Part shown: piece after piece, positions 1 through 14,200 of the stretch
Layout of the letters: each line of letters starts with the position of its first letter
Position numbering within the stretch: position 1 is the stretch's first letter
Assembly: GCA_029817715.1 (NCBI GenBank)
Contig: JARUPY010000133.1
Location: forward strand, 1-64,000
Length of the DNA stretch: 64,000 nucleotides
Direction: 5' to 3'
Source: Melastoma dodecandrum
Taxonomy: Eukaryota > Streptophyta > Magnoliopsida > Myrtales > Melastomataceae
The notes under the pieces: model-generated
Databases searched by the model: none
Told to the model about the DNA's origin: nothing
What the model saw: the letters and a program-made list of their open reading frames with translations, nothing else
Position numbers and translations under genes: made by a program

Positions 1-3000
1 CAAATGATAAAATACTGTAAGTTTTTAGTATATCTAAAAAAAAATAACCGTCTCTCATCAGATCTATTCTAAAAGAATATTGCTATTCATTTCAGTTGCT
101 TGCAACTTGTCATTTTGCCTGGAATAATTTTTTTGATAATGGTGTTTATAAGGCGCGCGAGATGATTGGATGGACTTCAGCTCAATGTTCCCGTGGAACG
201 CTGACTCGTAGGATAGAAATTTCATGCGCATTAAGTGGAACATTTTCATGATTGTTATCTTGCATGTCTTATTCTGTTTGTCCACAAACAACCCCGTGCT
301 TTTTCGTCCATTTATTGAGGAAGGAGAACTCTATATAATTGGAATTTGGAAGATCATTTTAGACAGTGAAGATTCATTTTCTATTGTCCGCTTAAATTTT
401 TTTCATCTAATTTCCTTATATTGTTTAGGCTGATAATTGCCATCCCAGAAGTAGAGTGATAGCCGAGTGAATAGTCAAAGGTGTCTTATGATTAGTATAG
501 ATATAGTCTTTAAATAAAAAGTCGTGCAAGGTTCTTTATCAATCGTTTTTGTGTCACAATTTCTCTTGGCACAGAGAGCATGAAGGTTCTTGAACGGGAA
601 CACGTGAGGCTACGAGCCCTTCATCATCAACATCAGAATCCTCCTCACAAACAGTCAAGGCAGAAGCAACCATGCTTACAAGTATCCTGCGTAGTCCCAA
701 ACAAAGACCTCGAAATGCAATTTGGAAATCTTTCTTTGAAGCACAAATAGCCCAGTTTCTGGCCAGGACAGTGTGAGTGGGCCATTGCACACATGACCAC
801 AAACCCCTCAATTCCTGATAGTTGCTGCCATCCATGCATTCCTCCTGCCGAATAATCCTAATTCGGAAATAAACTTCATAGGCTCAGAGTGCTTTCGTCT
901 CCCTCTGCGCTGTCCTTTCTCTTGTCCTATTGACCGGATTAGATTACTTCAGAGCACCTGGTAGTCATGGTCGACTGGCCACAGATATAATCCCGAGGTG
1001 GTGACACGGATGATTGGATTACAGAGTTCACCTTAATCTTTCCAGGGCTGTCTGATCCTATCTTTGCAGAATAGGTGATTAGGCCTCTTTAGGCACTGTA
1101 ACAGTAGACCGCCTCATTGAGCTGTCCTAAATGTGCATTATTTTAGAGCTGTGTAGTGAGAAAGATCTTGGTTGTCAGTATGCGTAAGGGGAAACCTTCT
1201 CATAGCTTTTCTGGCTTTGAGAGCCCGGAATATGCTGGCTCCTCATGGAATGAGAATGATATTTAATCATTGACAAAGCTCTCATCAAATTGGTCTATGT
1301 TGATTTGGTGCTGTTATTGCTGTGACCGTCTCCTGTACACACTTTACTTAACTGGCAATGCCATGGAGCTAACAGAATTTATTAGGTGATGATATATCTT
1401 ACGTTTACAATATCCTTCCAAAATCCTCGGTAAGGCGTGAAGCTGTTCCGGCTCTATGTGACAAGCTTGATGACCGTATACTTACATATACAGACCTTGT
1501 CTTGTATGATGGACGAGCTTCTGTCCAAAACTTTCAGCTGGGTGACGTTGTCTCTTTCTTTATGTTTTAACGTGTGCCTCTTGGCTTGCTCTCAGCAGAA
1601 TCAGTAACCACCTTTTTGCTACTTTATAGCTTGAGCTTTTGGTCTTCGAATCAAACCGGCTACTTTGATTACTTTCAGGGGTAATGACCTGGGATGCTAC
1701 AACTTATTGCTTGTTTTGGATGGATGCACTCCTTGGAGCTGGGATTTTGTGTTGTACCCTCGTCCGGATTGGATTGTCTAGCGTTTTTAACATGTAGTGA
1801 GTCACTACTGAATACAGGGAGGTAAATTGTTTGCAGTTGACTAGGGTCAGCAAATATTGAAGGGATAGAGCATCCTCCGTTGCTCAATCTAATCCTCATT
1901 TTTTTTTTATGGGTCCAAAATAATTCAAAGAGTCAGTGGGCTCTGTTTTTTTTTCTTTCTTGTTTGGTATAGTTAGTTATGTTGAAACCTTGCCTTGTTG
2001 GTGGCAGGACAGACAGACAGACAGACAACCAGGAAAAGGCAACAAATTTTTAGAGAGGAACGTGTGGGATTTGCTGGACAAATGGGGACCTAATGTTTCC
2101 ATTATTATTAAAGTTGATAAAGCAAAGTAGATAGATGATGATGAATGATGATTGATGTTTGGGTTGTGGGGTCCCTGGAATCTTTTTTTTTCTTTTCCTC
2201 ATATCATAATGGTTCATGAGTCTGGGTTGTTGTTTGCATGTTCAACAAACCAGGAGGCATGGTGGACTCACCATCACCACCACCACCCATTCCCACTGCC
2301 ATGGTTTCATGGGGAAAAGGCGATGAACGCCCGCCCCCCCCTCCCCCCAAAATCCCATCACTCAAGCAGCTGGCGATGTGGTGGGGTGAAATGGGAGTTG
2401 TGGTCAATGTTGGGGGGGGGGGGGGGGGGGAAGCGGTTGATCCATATGTTCCATGTTACACCACCTTCTGTGTGTGTGGGCGGGGAAGTTTTGGTAATAA
2501 GAAGCAAATTTACCCAATTGGAAATGAACTATTTTTAGAAAAGTGAGGTGTGTTGTCCTGGCATGTGTGTCATGATAAGTGTGACGATCATATCATGAAT
2601 CGGCGTAATAATAATAATTCAATATATACAGGTCATATGGATCCTTTGGTACACTGAAAATCTCTTTATACGGAGACACGTGTCGCGTGCCCATATAAAC
2701 CAAGGGAAGCATCTCTCTCTCTCTCTACACACGTTTACAATACACAATGAATTTAGGGAGGGCATTCCCCCCCCCCTACGGGATTTTTGATTTGATTGAT
2801 TCGATGTTTACGTTTACCTGCCCCCAAAAGCTTTCTCCTGTTAATCTCTGCATCCAAAAGATCCTTTTTTTCAAACTCCTATCCACTTAACGGTGACGCC
2901 GTACTCGGGGCATTTACGTCATTTCATCCTCGGGAGGGACTGCGGAGGGAATAACAGTCGGGGCAAAAAGCGGTGGTGATTGCCGTAGTGACGTGATCCC

Positions 3001-3249
3001 CCCCAAATTCTCTCTTCCCATTTTCTTTTTCTTAATTCACAGACTCAGTACCGCCCCCGCGCCCTCCTCTCCCTCCTCTCCTTCTAGAGACTTTCCTCCT
3101 CCCTCCTCTCCAAAATCTCAATCCCCGAGTCCCAAACCCCCCCCCCCCCCCCCGGCTCCCCTCTCCCTGATTCTTCTCCTCCCCTCGCCTTGGCATCTTA
3201 CGATCGTCCACACGTCCTCCTTTGTTTTCCTGTTCTTGTTACTGTGGTG
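1..3249. other. Intergenic, no recognised gene
   Basis: No convincing gene was found. Short open frames around 554-839 on the minus strand encode Cys-rich peptides that I could not assign, and they may be a relic. The stretch holds a 19-bp G run at 2412-2430, a CT microsatellite near 2712-2727, and from about 3000 a strongly pyrimidine-rich tract with a 17-bp C run (3137-3153). That tract probably was the leader of the TCP11-like gene that follows. Confidence 0.5.
2412..2430. repeat. 19-bp poly-G tract
   Basis: An uninterrupted run of 19 G. It is one of four long G/C homopolymers in the window (others at 3137-3153, 7578-7600 and 26718-26732). Such runs are prone to length errors in sequencing and can form G-quadruplex structures. 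Confidence 0.9.
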
Positions 3250-6200
3250 ATGATGGAGGACCCGGACAAGAAGAGAGCCGCCGGTATAGCCATTGATATC
3301 CCCGCGAATGCGACGGCGATGATCCTTCCTCCTACTCGTGGCACCTCCCAGGATCCCCCCGGAGGCTACCGGAGCACGTCTCCGCAAGAGTATTAAAGCA
3401 GGTCTCCTAGTACCCGCAGAGGGACATTCGAGGGCCAGGCTTCGGGACGCTCCGACCTTCGTCGTCAGGTCCCTTGGTTCTTTGTCTGTCCATCGACGCT
3501 CCTTTTTCCGGACGTTTCTTTTCGAGACGGGTCCTTCCTTTGCGTTTCTTGTGGAGTTTAGTTTTGTTCCCCCCCCCTTTTCGTTTTTCTCTTTCACTAG
3601 CAAATAAATGAGAGGAATTATAATTTTGACGAGGCGTGGCGTGCTTTCCTTGGCACAGTACGTTTGTTGGGTGACCCTTCATGGTTTAAAACCGCTGTTA
3701 TTTTCTTTGTCTTCTGAATCCCACGCCACTTCACTACGTACCTCGAGAGTTAGTTTCGGTGCGATTGGATTTCGCATGATGCAAAATAAACTTCCCTTTT
3801 ACGGTGATTTCATTATTTCTCTTTCCTTTTTCCTAAAAAAATGTTTTTCCTTCAAACGAAAGCCTTGTTTAATAACCTGTTCTTCGTCCCCCCCGACCCC
3901 AATCTTTGTGTATCCCGCCGAGTTGCCTTGTCTTGTTAATCGATTAAATCTCGATTTGATTTTTCGACTTGCTCCATGTCATTGATGGGGCAGGTGGCCT
4001 GTCAATTATGAGTGTTATATGTTGTGGTTGGAAATATAGATTTTGAATTTCGATGAATTTGATTGGTGGACATTTTCTTTCTTCTGTTAGCGCTTTTGTC
4101 TTTGTGCGGTAACATGTGGAGTTGTCTCAAACGTGCTTGGACACATTACTGAAAGGAAATCCCCTTCCTTGCGCAGCAATTATTCTATGAAAGGCTGTTC
4201 ATGAGCAAGGCGCGCCTGAAGCAAAGAAGCCCGCTTGAGATCTTCATCACAGGACGAAAGACCTCGTCCAGGCGTCTTGAAGCGAAGCTTATTGGCTCAA
4301 CAGCAGAAGAGGTGAAATTCCTTTTGTTCTTTTCTCGGGTTGAATTGGAGTATAGTACAAGGTATGTTTAGTTTTCTATGCTGGAGTAAAGTTGATTACA
4401 TATTAATTTGGGTGTTCGAATTCCCTGGTACTTTTCTAAATATATTGTACGAGCAGAAAGTATGATTCCTGTTCCATTGCAACTCAAAAAAATTTTTGGT
4501 ATACAAGATGCTGCTCTCAGGAAGTTTACTTTTAGAGTAATCCTTTTTGTGTATCTTTTGCTGGTAAACTGGAAGAGTTTAAGAAATTTTTCCACTTGGC
4601 TTGGAATGGATTTTTAGGTTTTACTTGACTTTATAGTCCCTCTCCTCTCCCCACCTCCGCTGACAAAAAAAAATTGAAAAGAATGATGAAGAAGAAGAAG
4701 GATAAAACACTAACTTGGTTCGAATTAATCAGATTTCTTGTGACTCACAATGATCTTTGAAAGATTTGATGGTTGCTCGCCCAATTACTATTTCTGTCGC
4801 GAGTGAAATTAAAAAGATTTTTTTTGGCTTTTTAATTTTCAATTTTTTGTTGCGTGGTAAGCATAAATAGATGCCAAAGTTATCTGAAACAGAACTAGTA
4901 TGTTATGTATGAACCTCAGATACTTGGGAAAACTCTCATATGCAAGTGGACATAGCAGATTGAAGCATTCTAGCATATGCACAGACTGCGGCTAGCGAAA
5001 CTGGATGAGTTGAGGCAGGCTGCAAAAACTGGACTGGAGATGCGCCTTGAAAAAGGATCATAGAGAGAAATTGGGGACAAAAGTAGAGACATGAAATCGT
5101 CCTAGGCACAACTGAATAGGTTGCTCTCTTCTTGAGGCCCTCCGAAAAATTAAGAAGAGCGGACTCTGAGGGAAAGGTCATCAGCAGTTGATGATTCGCG
5201 AGGGTGGCAAAGGAAAGCAAGTACAAGGAACATGTGCATGCTCGAATAAACCAGAAGCGTGCAGCTGGTCGGAGAAAAAACGACTGAAAGTTGTTAGAGG
5301 CAGAGGAGGAAGAGAGCTAGTGCAAGGACATTGTCAAGTCCTTCGTGTGGCTGAACTCAATCTCATCACAGAGCCGAACCAGCGTGAAATTTGAAAGGAA
5401 AAGGATTCAGGAGTCAGCTTGAATATAAACTGCTAAGGGTATGCCTGTTTTTTGTGCGAAATTTGACATAATAGTCTTTTTAGGTTTGCCACATTGCAAA
5501 ATTTTGCCTTTTCTTCTTCATGGCCCATTAGTTTTTGACGGCGCTGTTGATTTATAATCAGTCAAAAAGAAAAAGGGCAGAATTCTTAAGGCAGAGAGTA
5601 AGACAGATGAAGCTCTAGCTCTCCTTGTCTGAATAAGTGAATGATCAAACAAGAGACCTATCTTTCCAGGAAGCTTTGCAAGGAGTGTGATTACAAATCA
5701 ATGCCTCAGTATATTGATACTGTCGATTAATTAAGCGGGAAAATTGTAAATCATGTATTCATTTCCACTTCCAATTTTTGTATATATGTGACAAGCTTTT
5801 AAGCGCTTTTGGTTTAGATTGCTGGAGGAGCATCTTGAAAATCAAAAGGAACTACATTTGACACTTGGCAAAAGCGTTCAAGTCTCTTGGAATTAATGAG
5901 AAAAGTGTGATGGTGATGACCGTTTTAGCAGCACGCGATTCTCAATCGAATCATCGGGAGTGCTGCTAACAGTGAAGGCCTTACTCCGATCCGCTTTGAG
6001 AGTCGTGTGAGAGCCTCTTGGGCCAGTGCTGTTACCAAGCAGTTCATTTAGTTTGGATAACATAGATCACCTTCTGAAAAGAGTGGCTACACCCAGAAAA
6101 GCTACTAGGACTCCAGTCAGGTAGCAAAGAGCGGAAGAGGGGGGGTACTAGCAGAAGAGGTTGCTAGAGTAGGCGGAGGCATGTCTAGATATCATGTAAG

Positions 6201-9200
6201 AATAGTTCTTTGTGCTTACATGAATACATGGGCCATCCAGATGCAGTAACTCAGTGGTCAAGGGGGAACGCGAGGGTTGCCCTTGCAACATCAGACTAAG
6301 GACTTTATTCGAAGAATATAGAGCTGTTTGATTAGGATAATTCCTGGACAGCACCTGTGAAGATTTCAGAAGTAGAGTTAGACACAGCAAAGTCAATCGC
6401 TGCCACTTTTCACTTCTCAACTTTCAGCTTTTTTGATAGAGCTTGCGGATGTGCTTACCTGAATAACTTTTGTAGTATGGAATGGTTAAAGGATGCCCAA
6501 GTTACTGCGAGAGATGATTTGGTAAAAGCTGGCTTGTCAGCTTGAGCATGATCAATGATCCCAGACCTGTAAGCTAACCTGCTTGTAATAAGTGAGGGGG
6601 ATACTGGCTCTCTTACACATGACCATGAAGGCTATTCAGAAAGAAACAGGTTATCGGCTCCTGTTTGACGACATTTTAGTTTTCCATGAACGTCAATGGA
6701 TAACATGCATTGAAAGTATAAGACTTCCATGAAATCTATTATCCCTGGGTGTTCGTTAGGCTAAGAGGATTATATAAATTTTTCAATTTGAGAGCAAGCG
6801 TGGATTTAAACTTATGTTGACGATTGTGGTGATGCATTCCTTCTTTTATTTAGGTAGCAGAGGATCAGAAACTTTTGAGGAAAAGGTTACACTCCACCTT
6901 AGTGGTGGACGTTGCTGGGGCTTGAGCGTATCGAAAGTGCCCTCTATCAAGACAAGGATCAAAAGTATTATTCAAGCAAAAAGAGAATGGAAAGTCCATC
7001 ATAGCTCACCTACCAGTAAATTCTTTTCATCTCCAAGGTTCTTCAACCCGGACAGAATCGGTCCTGCTAATCCTCTGTCATGGCCAAAAATGCGGAGAAG
7101 CCTAGTCGTATGGTAGTTCTGGTCCTTGTTTAAGGAAGATCGTTGTCTCCTTTGCCTAATGAGTTTGGCTCCTTGGTCGTTCAATCCTGAATAGAGCAGA
7201 TTCTGCCGATTCCTTGATCACTGAGGAATGAAGTTATTGTAAATGGGATCCTTCATGATCCTCATTTTACTCAGTACTCATCCGAGGATATTCCGGATAG
7301 CAACAAAGGACACTGATAGATCTATCAAGGTCAGTCCGGAGGATCATTCTTAATCGCCTTACTTGCATCTCACATCAAACTTCAAACCATGTTTTCTTTA
7401 ATCAGGAAGCTTCAATCTAACTCAGATAGTAATTGTCACTTCTCTATGAGATTTCTTAGATTTGCATGGTGTTGAGAGTATTTGCTTGTCCTGTTTTTTG
7501 ATGTGGGATGCTTGATGTGATGGGCTTTAGCTTCATTTTCTGCATCCATCATATACATTGTAATTTGCTGTTATTAAGGGGGGGGGGGGGGGGGGGGGGG
7601 TATGAGAATATGGACTCGGAAATTCTAGGAGTTGTCTATTTATATTCCCTTTTCTTATTGTGCAGGAGAACGTAGACAAAACCATGGAAAGAGAGCATTC
7701 TGGGATGGTGTAATTGAGTCCATGGAAGGGGAGGAACCACCAGTATGATCGGGTTATTGAGTTGATGAAAGAGGTGAGAGACGAGCTTTGTAACAATAAG
7801 CCCGCTGAAAGCTGGAAAGAGGGGATAAATGGAGCTAATTGATGTCGACCTTCTCTCATCAGGTATTATAGAATTTGAAATTGGCGTGGAAACTTACTGG
7901 TTGGAGATCCTCTTACGCTTAAAAAGGAAGGGAGATTTCCTTACGTGATGCTCTAATGTGGATCAGTGTTGAAGTCTGGGAGTCTGGATGATAATTATTT
8001 GACACAGGATATTGGAGTTCTGTGCTGGTTACCTTGCAAGAAGCTTTCTATCTCCAGCAAGTGAAGCTAAACGTGCAAGAGTAGCCATTCAGCAATTACT
8101 GGAGAGAACTTGTCGAGATCTGTACAGCAGCAGATGCAAGAATACAATTGGCACAATGCTGTTTGCTATGGCGAGGGGGTCTGCGTTTTGTTTTAGAAGA
8201 GATTCAGGTGTCCCATTCACTCGGACTTAGGACAAGTCGTACATGTGATCCATGATGGTTGATTACCACCTTTTCTGAGTTTCTAAATGATCTAAGAGAA
8301 AACCTCTTTTTCTTCTGTTAGGCCCTCAAGTTGGAGATTAGCAAAGCACGGATTCAGCTTATAATTCCAATGCTCAAGGGGGGAAGCTGGCTTTGATTAC
8401 CTGAGGACTGCTTTTGCTAAATCGTTGCGGGCCTCCTGCTGATGCAATTGAGACGGTTGCCCCTGTAACGGTTGGAATGGTTGGTCGACCTCCTAAAATC
8501 TGGCATTAGACCAGGGAATGGAATGAGGCATGCTTCTTCCATCTCGTCGTTGATGTTTTAAATAAGGCCAGGAGGGTGATTTCTGTTCTCATGGAAGTAT
8601 TCCTTCCAATCTCACGAACGGGTGGAAACTTTGTGGTCAACTCTAAAACGAGTGAAAATCTCGAGTGGAAGCATCTTCTGAGTACTTCCGCAGGTCTTGT
8701 GCCACATCTTTTTTCATTGTGAGTTGAGGGATTTAAACCAATTCTGATGATTTGTTTCTTGGCATGCAGGTAGTCAATGTGACCGTGTGTAAGGGGGAGA
8801 GAGGGTCGATTCTGACTGCAATGGATTGGTCTCTTGAAGATGGTGTATAGAGTAATCGGCTTTTTGAACGCAGGATACTTTGCCAGAAACTTTTTGTCCC
8901 TCAATCTCCACAGGCTCTAGATCTATCCAGGCTCAAATGCAGAAGATTGTCGTCATCGCAACAAGGTGACTAAATTTCTCACTGTTCACAGGGGCGAAAG
9001 AATCTGATTGGGTATCTTGATTTAAAAAAATGTCTAGTTGACAAGATTTTGTTTTTAATGTTCGATTCTGTTGGGAAACTGCAGGCATCTCTTATCTGCC
9101 GTCAAATTCTTTCTGAGGCAGAGAGCGAGTGGTCCACCAGCACAGCAGATATGGAGGGCATTCATCTCTGTCAGGGTGCATCCAGAGCCTTGTAGGGGGG

Positions 9201-9610
9201 AACCTTCTGGACAAAGTCCAAGATGGTTTGGCCATAGATGAAGATTGTGGAAGCGCTGAGCGACTTTCCCTAGAACACGGTGGAGGCAGTGGACCCCGAG
9301 AGTCGCCAGTCCAGGCAGCTCATCATGGCCAGGATGCTGGCCAAGAGCCTGCAGGCGGGGAGACCCCCGTATTCGAGAGGGTCTTCACATGCCGTGTTAA
9401 CAACTGGCAGCTGAAGGGCGATCATCCTTCGGTGGATTGAGTCCGGCCACCAAAAAAACTGGCCGAGATTGGTGCTCCGGCCAATAGGGAGGCGGTCATG
9501 CTGACGGAGAGGGTAGAGGAAGCGGCTCGAGGTGGGTGGCCGTTGCTGCTGCTGTGTTCTGCTCGCGATTCATGAACCATTGGTACGCACTCTTATTATT
9601 CTGGACGGTG
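3250..9610 (+). pseudogene. T-complex protein 11-like gene, decayed
   Basis: Remains of the plant TCP11-like family: large proteins with an Arg/Lys/Glu-rich coiled-coil N-terminus and a C-terminal Tcp11 domain, of poorly known function. Pieces appear in order. An N-terminal exon (about 3250-3470) has two adjacent ATGs and an ARLRDA...LRRQ segment ending at a gtccct donor. A second piece lies at about 4170-4318 (FYERL...RRLEAKL). A third at about 4960-5400 reads LAKLDELRQAAKTGLEMR, then EKKR-type helices and KKRASARTLQ in another frame. Further pieces are at about 7715-7850 (ELMKEVRDELC), 8005-8220, 8330-8400 (ALKLEISKARIQLI) and 9100-9600 (RQLIMARMLAKSLQAGE, then a KKLAEIG...EEAA tail). Nearly every piece needs at least one frame change or carries a stop, so no full product can be made. 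A 23-bp G run lies between pieces at 7578-7600. Piece boundaries are approximate. Confidence 0.75.
7578..7600. repeat. 23-bp poly-G tract
   Basis: An uninterrupted run of 23 G inside the decayed TCP11-like gene, between recognisable coding pieces. It is the longest homopolymer in the window. Confidence 0.9.
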
Positions 9611-11279
9611 TGCTGCGTGAATAAGGGTTTTGGAGTAAATGATTTACGTAAAGTATATGGAGAATAAAGTGTTGTAAGATATGTTGGGGGGTTTGTCATT
9701 AAGGTTGTCGCATGTCGATAGTCCGCCGGGAAGGCGGCTGCTGTGTATGTTTGTGTATATATATACATTATTGAATATATTGGATCTCATTTGACAACTG
9801 AGTACGTAATAATAAAAACGATTGAAAGTTTTGTACAGGTTTGATTTAATCTCGTTGGATCCTAATCTGTCCTAAAATTATTTTCCTAACCTAACTCAAG
9901 TCCAAGTCCAGTTTATAAATATATTGGGCTCGTGTTGATGTTTTCAAACCATGGGGGTTTGTTGACTGGCGTTTTGGGCTCCCTAAGACCGGTCTAGTTT
10001 GATTTGTGCAATTTCCTTTTCCATATAAATAATATTTTAATTAATAAAAACTTGCTGCTTTGATTTCGATTATTACTGAATTTTTCAGGTGATACCAAAC
10101 AGGTCTTTAATTTCTTAATGTCTTCGTGGTCCTTCCAAGTTATTTTTTTTCCGGATTTATATACTCTTGCTTAGGAATGGAATGCGGTGAATTATAAAAA
10201 AAAAAAAGACTGCTTTTTGACATCAACTCAATTATTTAAGTTGTTTGTATAGAAAAATTAGATCAGTGATTTTCTTTGTAGAAGCAATTTTCTTTGTGAT
10301 AGATTATAGAATTCTGCCATGAGAAAAAAGATAATACATAATTGAGTATGTGATGTATTTCAAAAGACATTATCATGAAAATTTGAAGAATATTTAGACT
10401 TTATGATTACCATTATCTTATATCTCAAATTTAAAAAAATACACATAATAAGTTATAAAAAAATTTAATTTCGTACTATTCTTACATTCATAATCTATTT
10501 TATGATTTTTTAAAATTCGTTGAATTCGAATACTATTAATTTTTTTTTTGGTAGAAAGGGGAATTTATAGATGCATAGAGTTAGTAGTGTCCACACTGAA
10601 TTAATATTATATTGAGTTGATATTGTTGCATTAGATTTTTGTGAGCCTTAAGTAAAGCATTAGCTTGCCGCAAAAATTAAGATTAGGTATTTATGATATT
10701 TTTATTTTAGTGTTATAGTCTAAGGTTTTAATTTTTCCATAAGTTAACAGATAAGTTTTGGCCCACATTTACTTTGGTAACTAAAACCAATTTTATATTG
10801 ATAAATTTTTAATAATTGTAAGCTTCAAAAACAGACACGAAATCCTGTAGTTGTAAATGAAAATTTCTCATCTTTCTATCATTTCTTCAAGTTGGGGCAC
10901 CAAAATAAACTAAATATCTAAAAACCGATAAGAAGTTATTTTTCCTAAGGCCTGTTGAATAAGAAAACCGTGGATGTATGTAAGGATCCTACGAAAAAAC
11001 CTTTTTTAACTTACCGTTTTCGGTCCCTCTTCCGTCTATAAATCGTACAAACAACTTTTTTTTTTTCTTTTTGGGCCAAATGAACAAAAATGAGCCCTGC
11101 GCCCCTTCTCTTTATTCCTTACAATTCCGCCTTGGATTCGAGCATCACTCGTATGACACGTCGTATGTCCTCCTCGAGATCAATGGGAGGTAGCGCTGAT
11201 AATCTAACTCCAGTTCTCTTTCTCGAGATCAATGGAGTAGCCTGAGAATCTAAATCATCCTCCCGCAGTTTCAGGATCC
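9611..11279. other. AT-rich spacer
   Basis: Separates the convergent TCP11-like and UGGT relics. It is AT-rich with many A or T runs and an alternating TA stretch near 9757-9766. I found no coding sequence, structured RNA or clear mobile element. Confidence 0.5.
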
Positions 11280-14200
11280 ATTGTCACAGTGAATTTCTCC
11301 TCAAGGTCAGGGGGACGTAAGATGCTGCTCTCTGCCAACCTGGTGCACTGTCCGGGATCAACAGAAGTTGCGGGCCGCGGTTTCTGTCGGGCTGGGTTCC
11401 ATCACCGATGATGTTTCCGAGGTGAACTGTCTGGCCTCTGTGTCTAGGCCAGTCCACTCTGAGAACGATTCTCCTTGCCAACAGCCACTGCCCCAACGAG
11501 TCCAAGGGACAGAGGTGGGTGAAAGATTGAAGAGTAAATAATTTCTAACCCCCGACAAATAAATGACAATAAATCAATGGTGATTGTAGGAAAAAAAGTA
11601 ACCTGAAGCTTGGGTTCTTTCGTCATCCGGGTTGTTGCCAAAGGTCAATGGTCCTTTGCCATTTGTTTTAGTGGCGGTGCCACAACTGGATTCACACCAA
11701 CAGCCATTCTTGGGGTAGAGAAAAGATCGGTACAGGTGTGCTTGAGGCATAATTAGGAAGGTCCTGAAACATCGAGATGTGTTATGGATCACCTCTGTCT
11801 TAAGGATGATACTGCTTGAACGAATTTCTATCACTTATAATGACATCGGTAAACCAGTCATGTGAATACCAACCTGATCTAGATTGGACACCCGACTGTT
11901 TGGATCCTTGCTCAGAGATTCATTAAAAGACTCTAAAGTTATCTCCCTTGCAGCAGTCCTGCCGGAAAAACTTCACCAAATCCACCACATACAAGCCGCC
12001 ACCTGCACATGGATATCATCAGTTAATTCAAGGATAAATTTCCACAAGCCTTTCAATGTCAAACAGGCAATCTCTCAAGTTGACAAACCTAATGTGATAT
12101 GGGCATTCCACGCAATTGTTCTTTCCATAAAACCCTGGAAAAGTGGGTCGGCAATAAGATAAAGATTCAGATCATTCATAATACATCCTTGATCAAAAAT
12201 TGATTTTTTTTTTCCAATATTAACCGGGTAGATGGGAAAAGTCGCCATGAATTCTTGCTTACATGTCTCCAGAACCGATATCCATTCCATCTCCTTGTTA
12301 TTGTCACAAAAGGGAGTGTAAGCAAGAGGAGGCCTTCCTTTCAAATCCCATAATCGTACAATTCTCCCATGTCAGCTCGCACGTATTTGATCTGCATCAA
12401 CGAATATAACCTGTGCACAAAATATGGGTTGAGGACAACAGATACAAAATTCAGTAAATTAACAAGTGAATTAAGCTTGGAATAAAATGTACTAAAGTTA
12501 TGGAATAAAGTCAACACGTACCTTTTTTTTTGTCCAGATGAGAGTGGAAAAGATTAACATCATGGAATAAGATTTTAATATGCCCAAATAAATCCTTTGC
12601 TTTTCTTTTTGCTGTGTAATCCACCGATGGCCACTTGTAAGTGATTGGATGAGTTCGTAACGTGATAAGCCATACTCTCGTGCCATATGTGGTATCACAC
12701 ATCCTAAGAAATTTGAGTTGAAATTATATGAATCATGTTATCGATAAAGAATTTTTTACGAACTCATCATGTATTCAGTCATGGTAGTAAAACAAACCTT
12801 GAACGGAGGGGATAGATAATTCTTTATGAACCAAAAATTTTAACTAGGCGTCGTTGGGTGTTCTTTACGACACTTATAATCATAATACTTCAGCGAAAGC
12901 GTTCGTATCTGTACAACAGTTGCCCACACAAATTGTTAGGCATGTCGTTAGAATAATCCAAATGAAGAAAAACGGAAAAAACTAGAAACAAATGGCTTAT
13001 CTTTTTCCTCTTTTACTAGTTATGACAAGTTTTACGGTAGGAAGAAAAGAAAACGGGGGAGAGTAATAATGGAATGGTCTCCTCATCATTAATGCAGCTG
13101 TTTTACAGTGGGTGGAAGTAAAACCAACAAGTTAAAAAAAATGAAGCTACTGGAGAGGAGCTAGAAGGTGGAGCTTACTAGGTGTCCCTGAGGCAGTAGA
13201 AAAATATGGATTATTGTATGTTCCTTCCATGTCGTTCTACCCCTTAGCGAAATGCTGCGGGAGAAAATGATAGGCAACAAAAGTTCTTTTCGATGTCGTT
13301 ATTTTATTCGGGTCTTGGTGGCGCGTGAAACAGGACGTTTCTATCGGGAATTCTACATTCAGAGGCACAAACCAGTCCAGGAGAAGTTACGCGCGACCCC
13401 AGGACACCTCGGCAGCTATATGCAATACCAGTGACAGACACCAAGGTCAACAGAAAAGTAATTACTAGGCTCCAACCCCCACTCAATCGCGAGAAAAAGC
13501 TAAAGATTGATGATAAGTTATTAAACCCCCTACTGCTCTCTTCTCATCTACTCAGTTGGTGAATTAGGATCTTTACTTTAACAGAAAATACAGTTTTTTT
13601 ACATATTTAAAAAGAAGAAGACTGATGAATTGATGCTAATACAAAAAATAGAAAACAAAATCCGAGTACTTAAGCCTCGGACAAAATCTTCATTTTTTTG
13701 GTAATTATCTCCAAATTCATTTTTTTTTTGGCTCCTTAACAAATGCACGTCACTGGAATGACGAAAGTCTAAGGGAACTTGTTGTGCATTAAAATTTCCA
13801 CCAAAAAAAACCATTTGCTTGTTGAAAATGCTGTATTGAAAGAAAGGTCAATGGTGATTGGGGAACTCCACTGCTTTTAGGAAGGTTGCGTTTTGGACTG
13901 ACTCGCTGTACACCGACTAGATCATAGATGCCCACCTTAATAAGGTAAGAATTCCAGCTATTCTGGTCTGCCCTGAGAGAACAATCGCTCATTAAAAAAA
14001 AAAGAAAAACACAGTCCAGGCTTCAAACGGGCCAATGCCAAAGAAAAAGATAGAAAACTTGACCTTTTCCTCTTGATTGATCATTGTCATTAGTGGAAGC
14101 TAACAAGCTTTCATGTTTTCCCTTTTTCCTTTCTTTTTGCAGAACTTCAAGAATAGACCACCTTTCCGTCGGAGATCATTTATAGTGATACGTTTTGAAG

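Noticed and set aside
2152..2546. Frames of ~100-128 codons rich in Gly, Pro and His
   Set aside because: They are created by the poly-G run and low-complexity CA/CC stretches; no domain, no splice context.
4405..4425. A GTTCGAATTCC-type stretch resembling a tRNA T-arm
   Set aside because: No acceptor, D or anticodon arm could be built around it.
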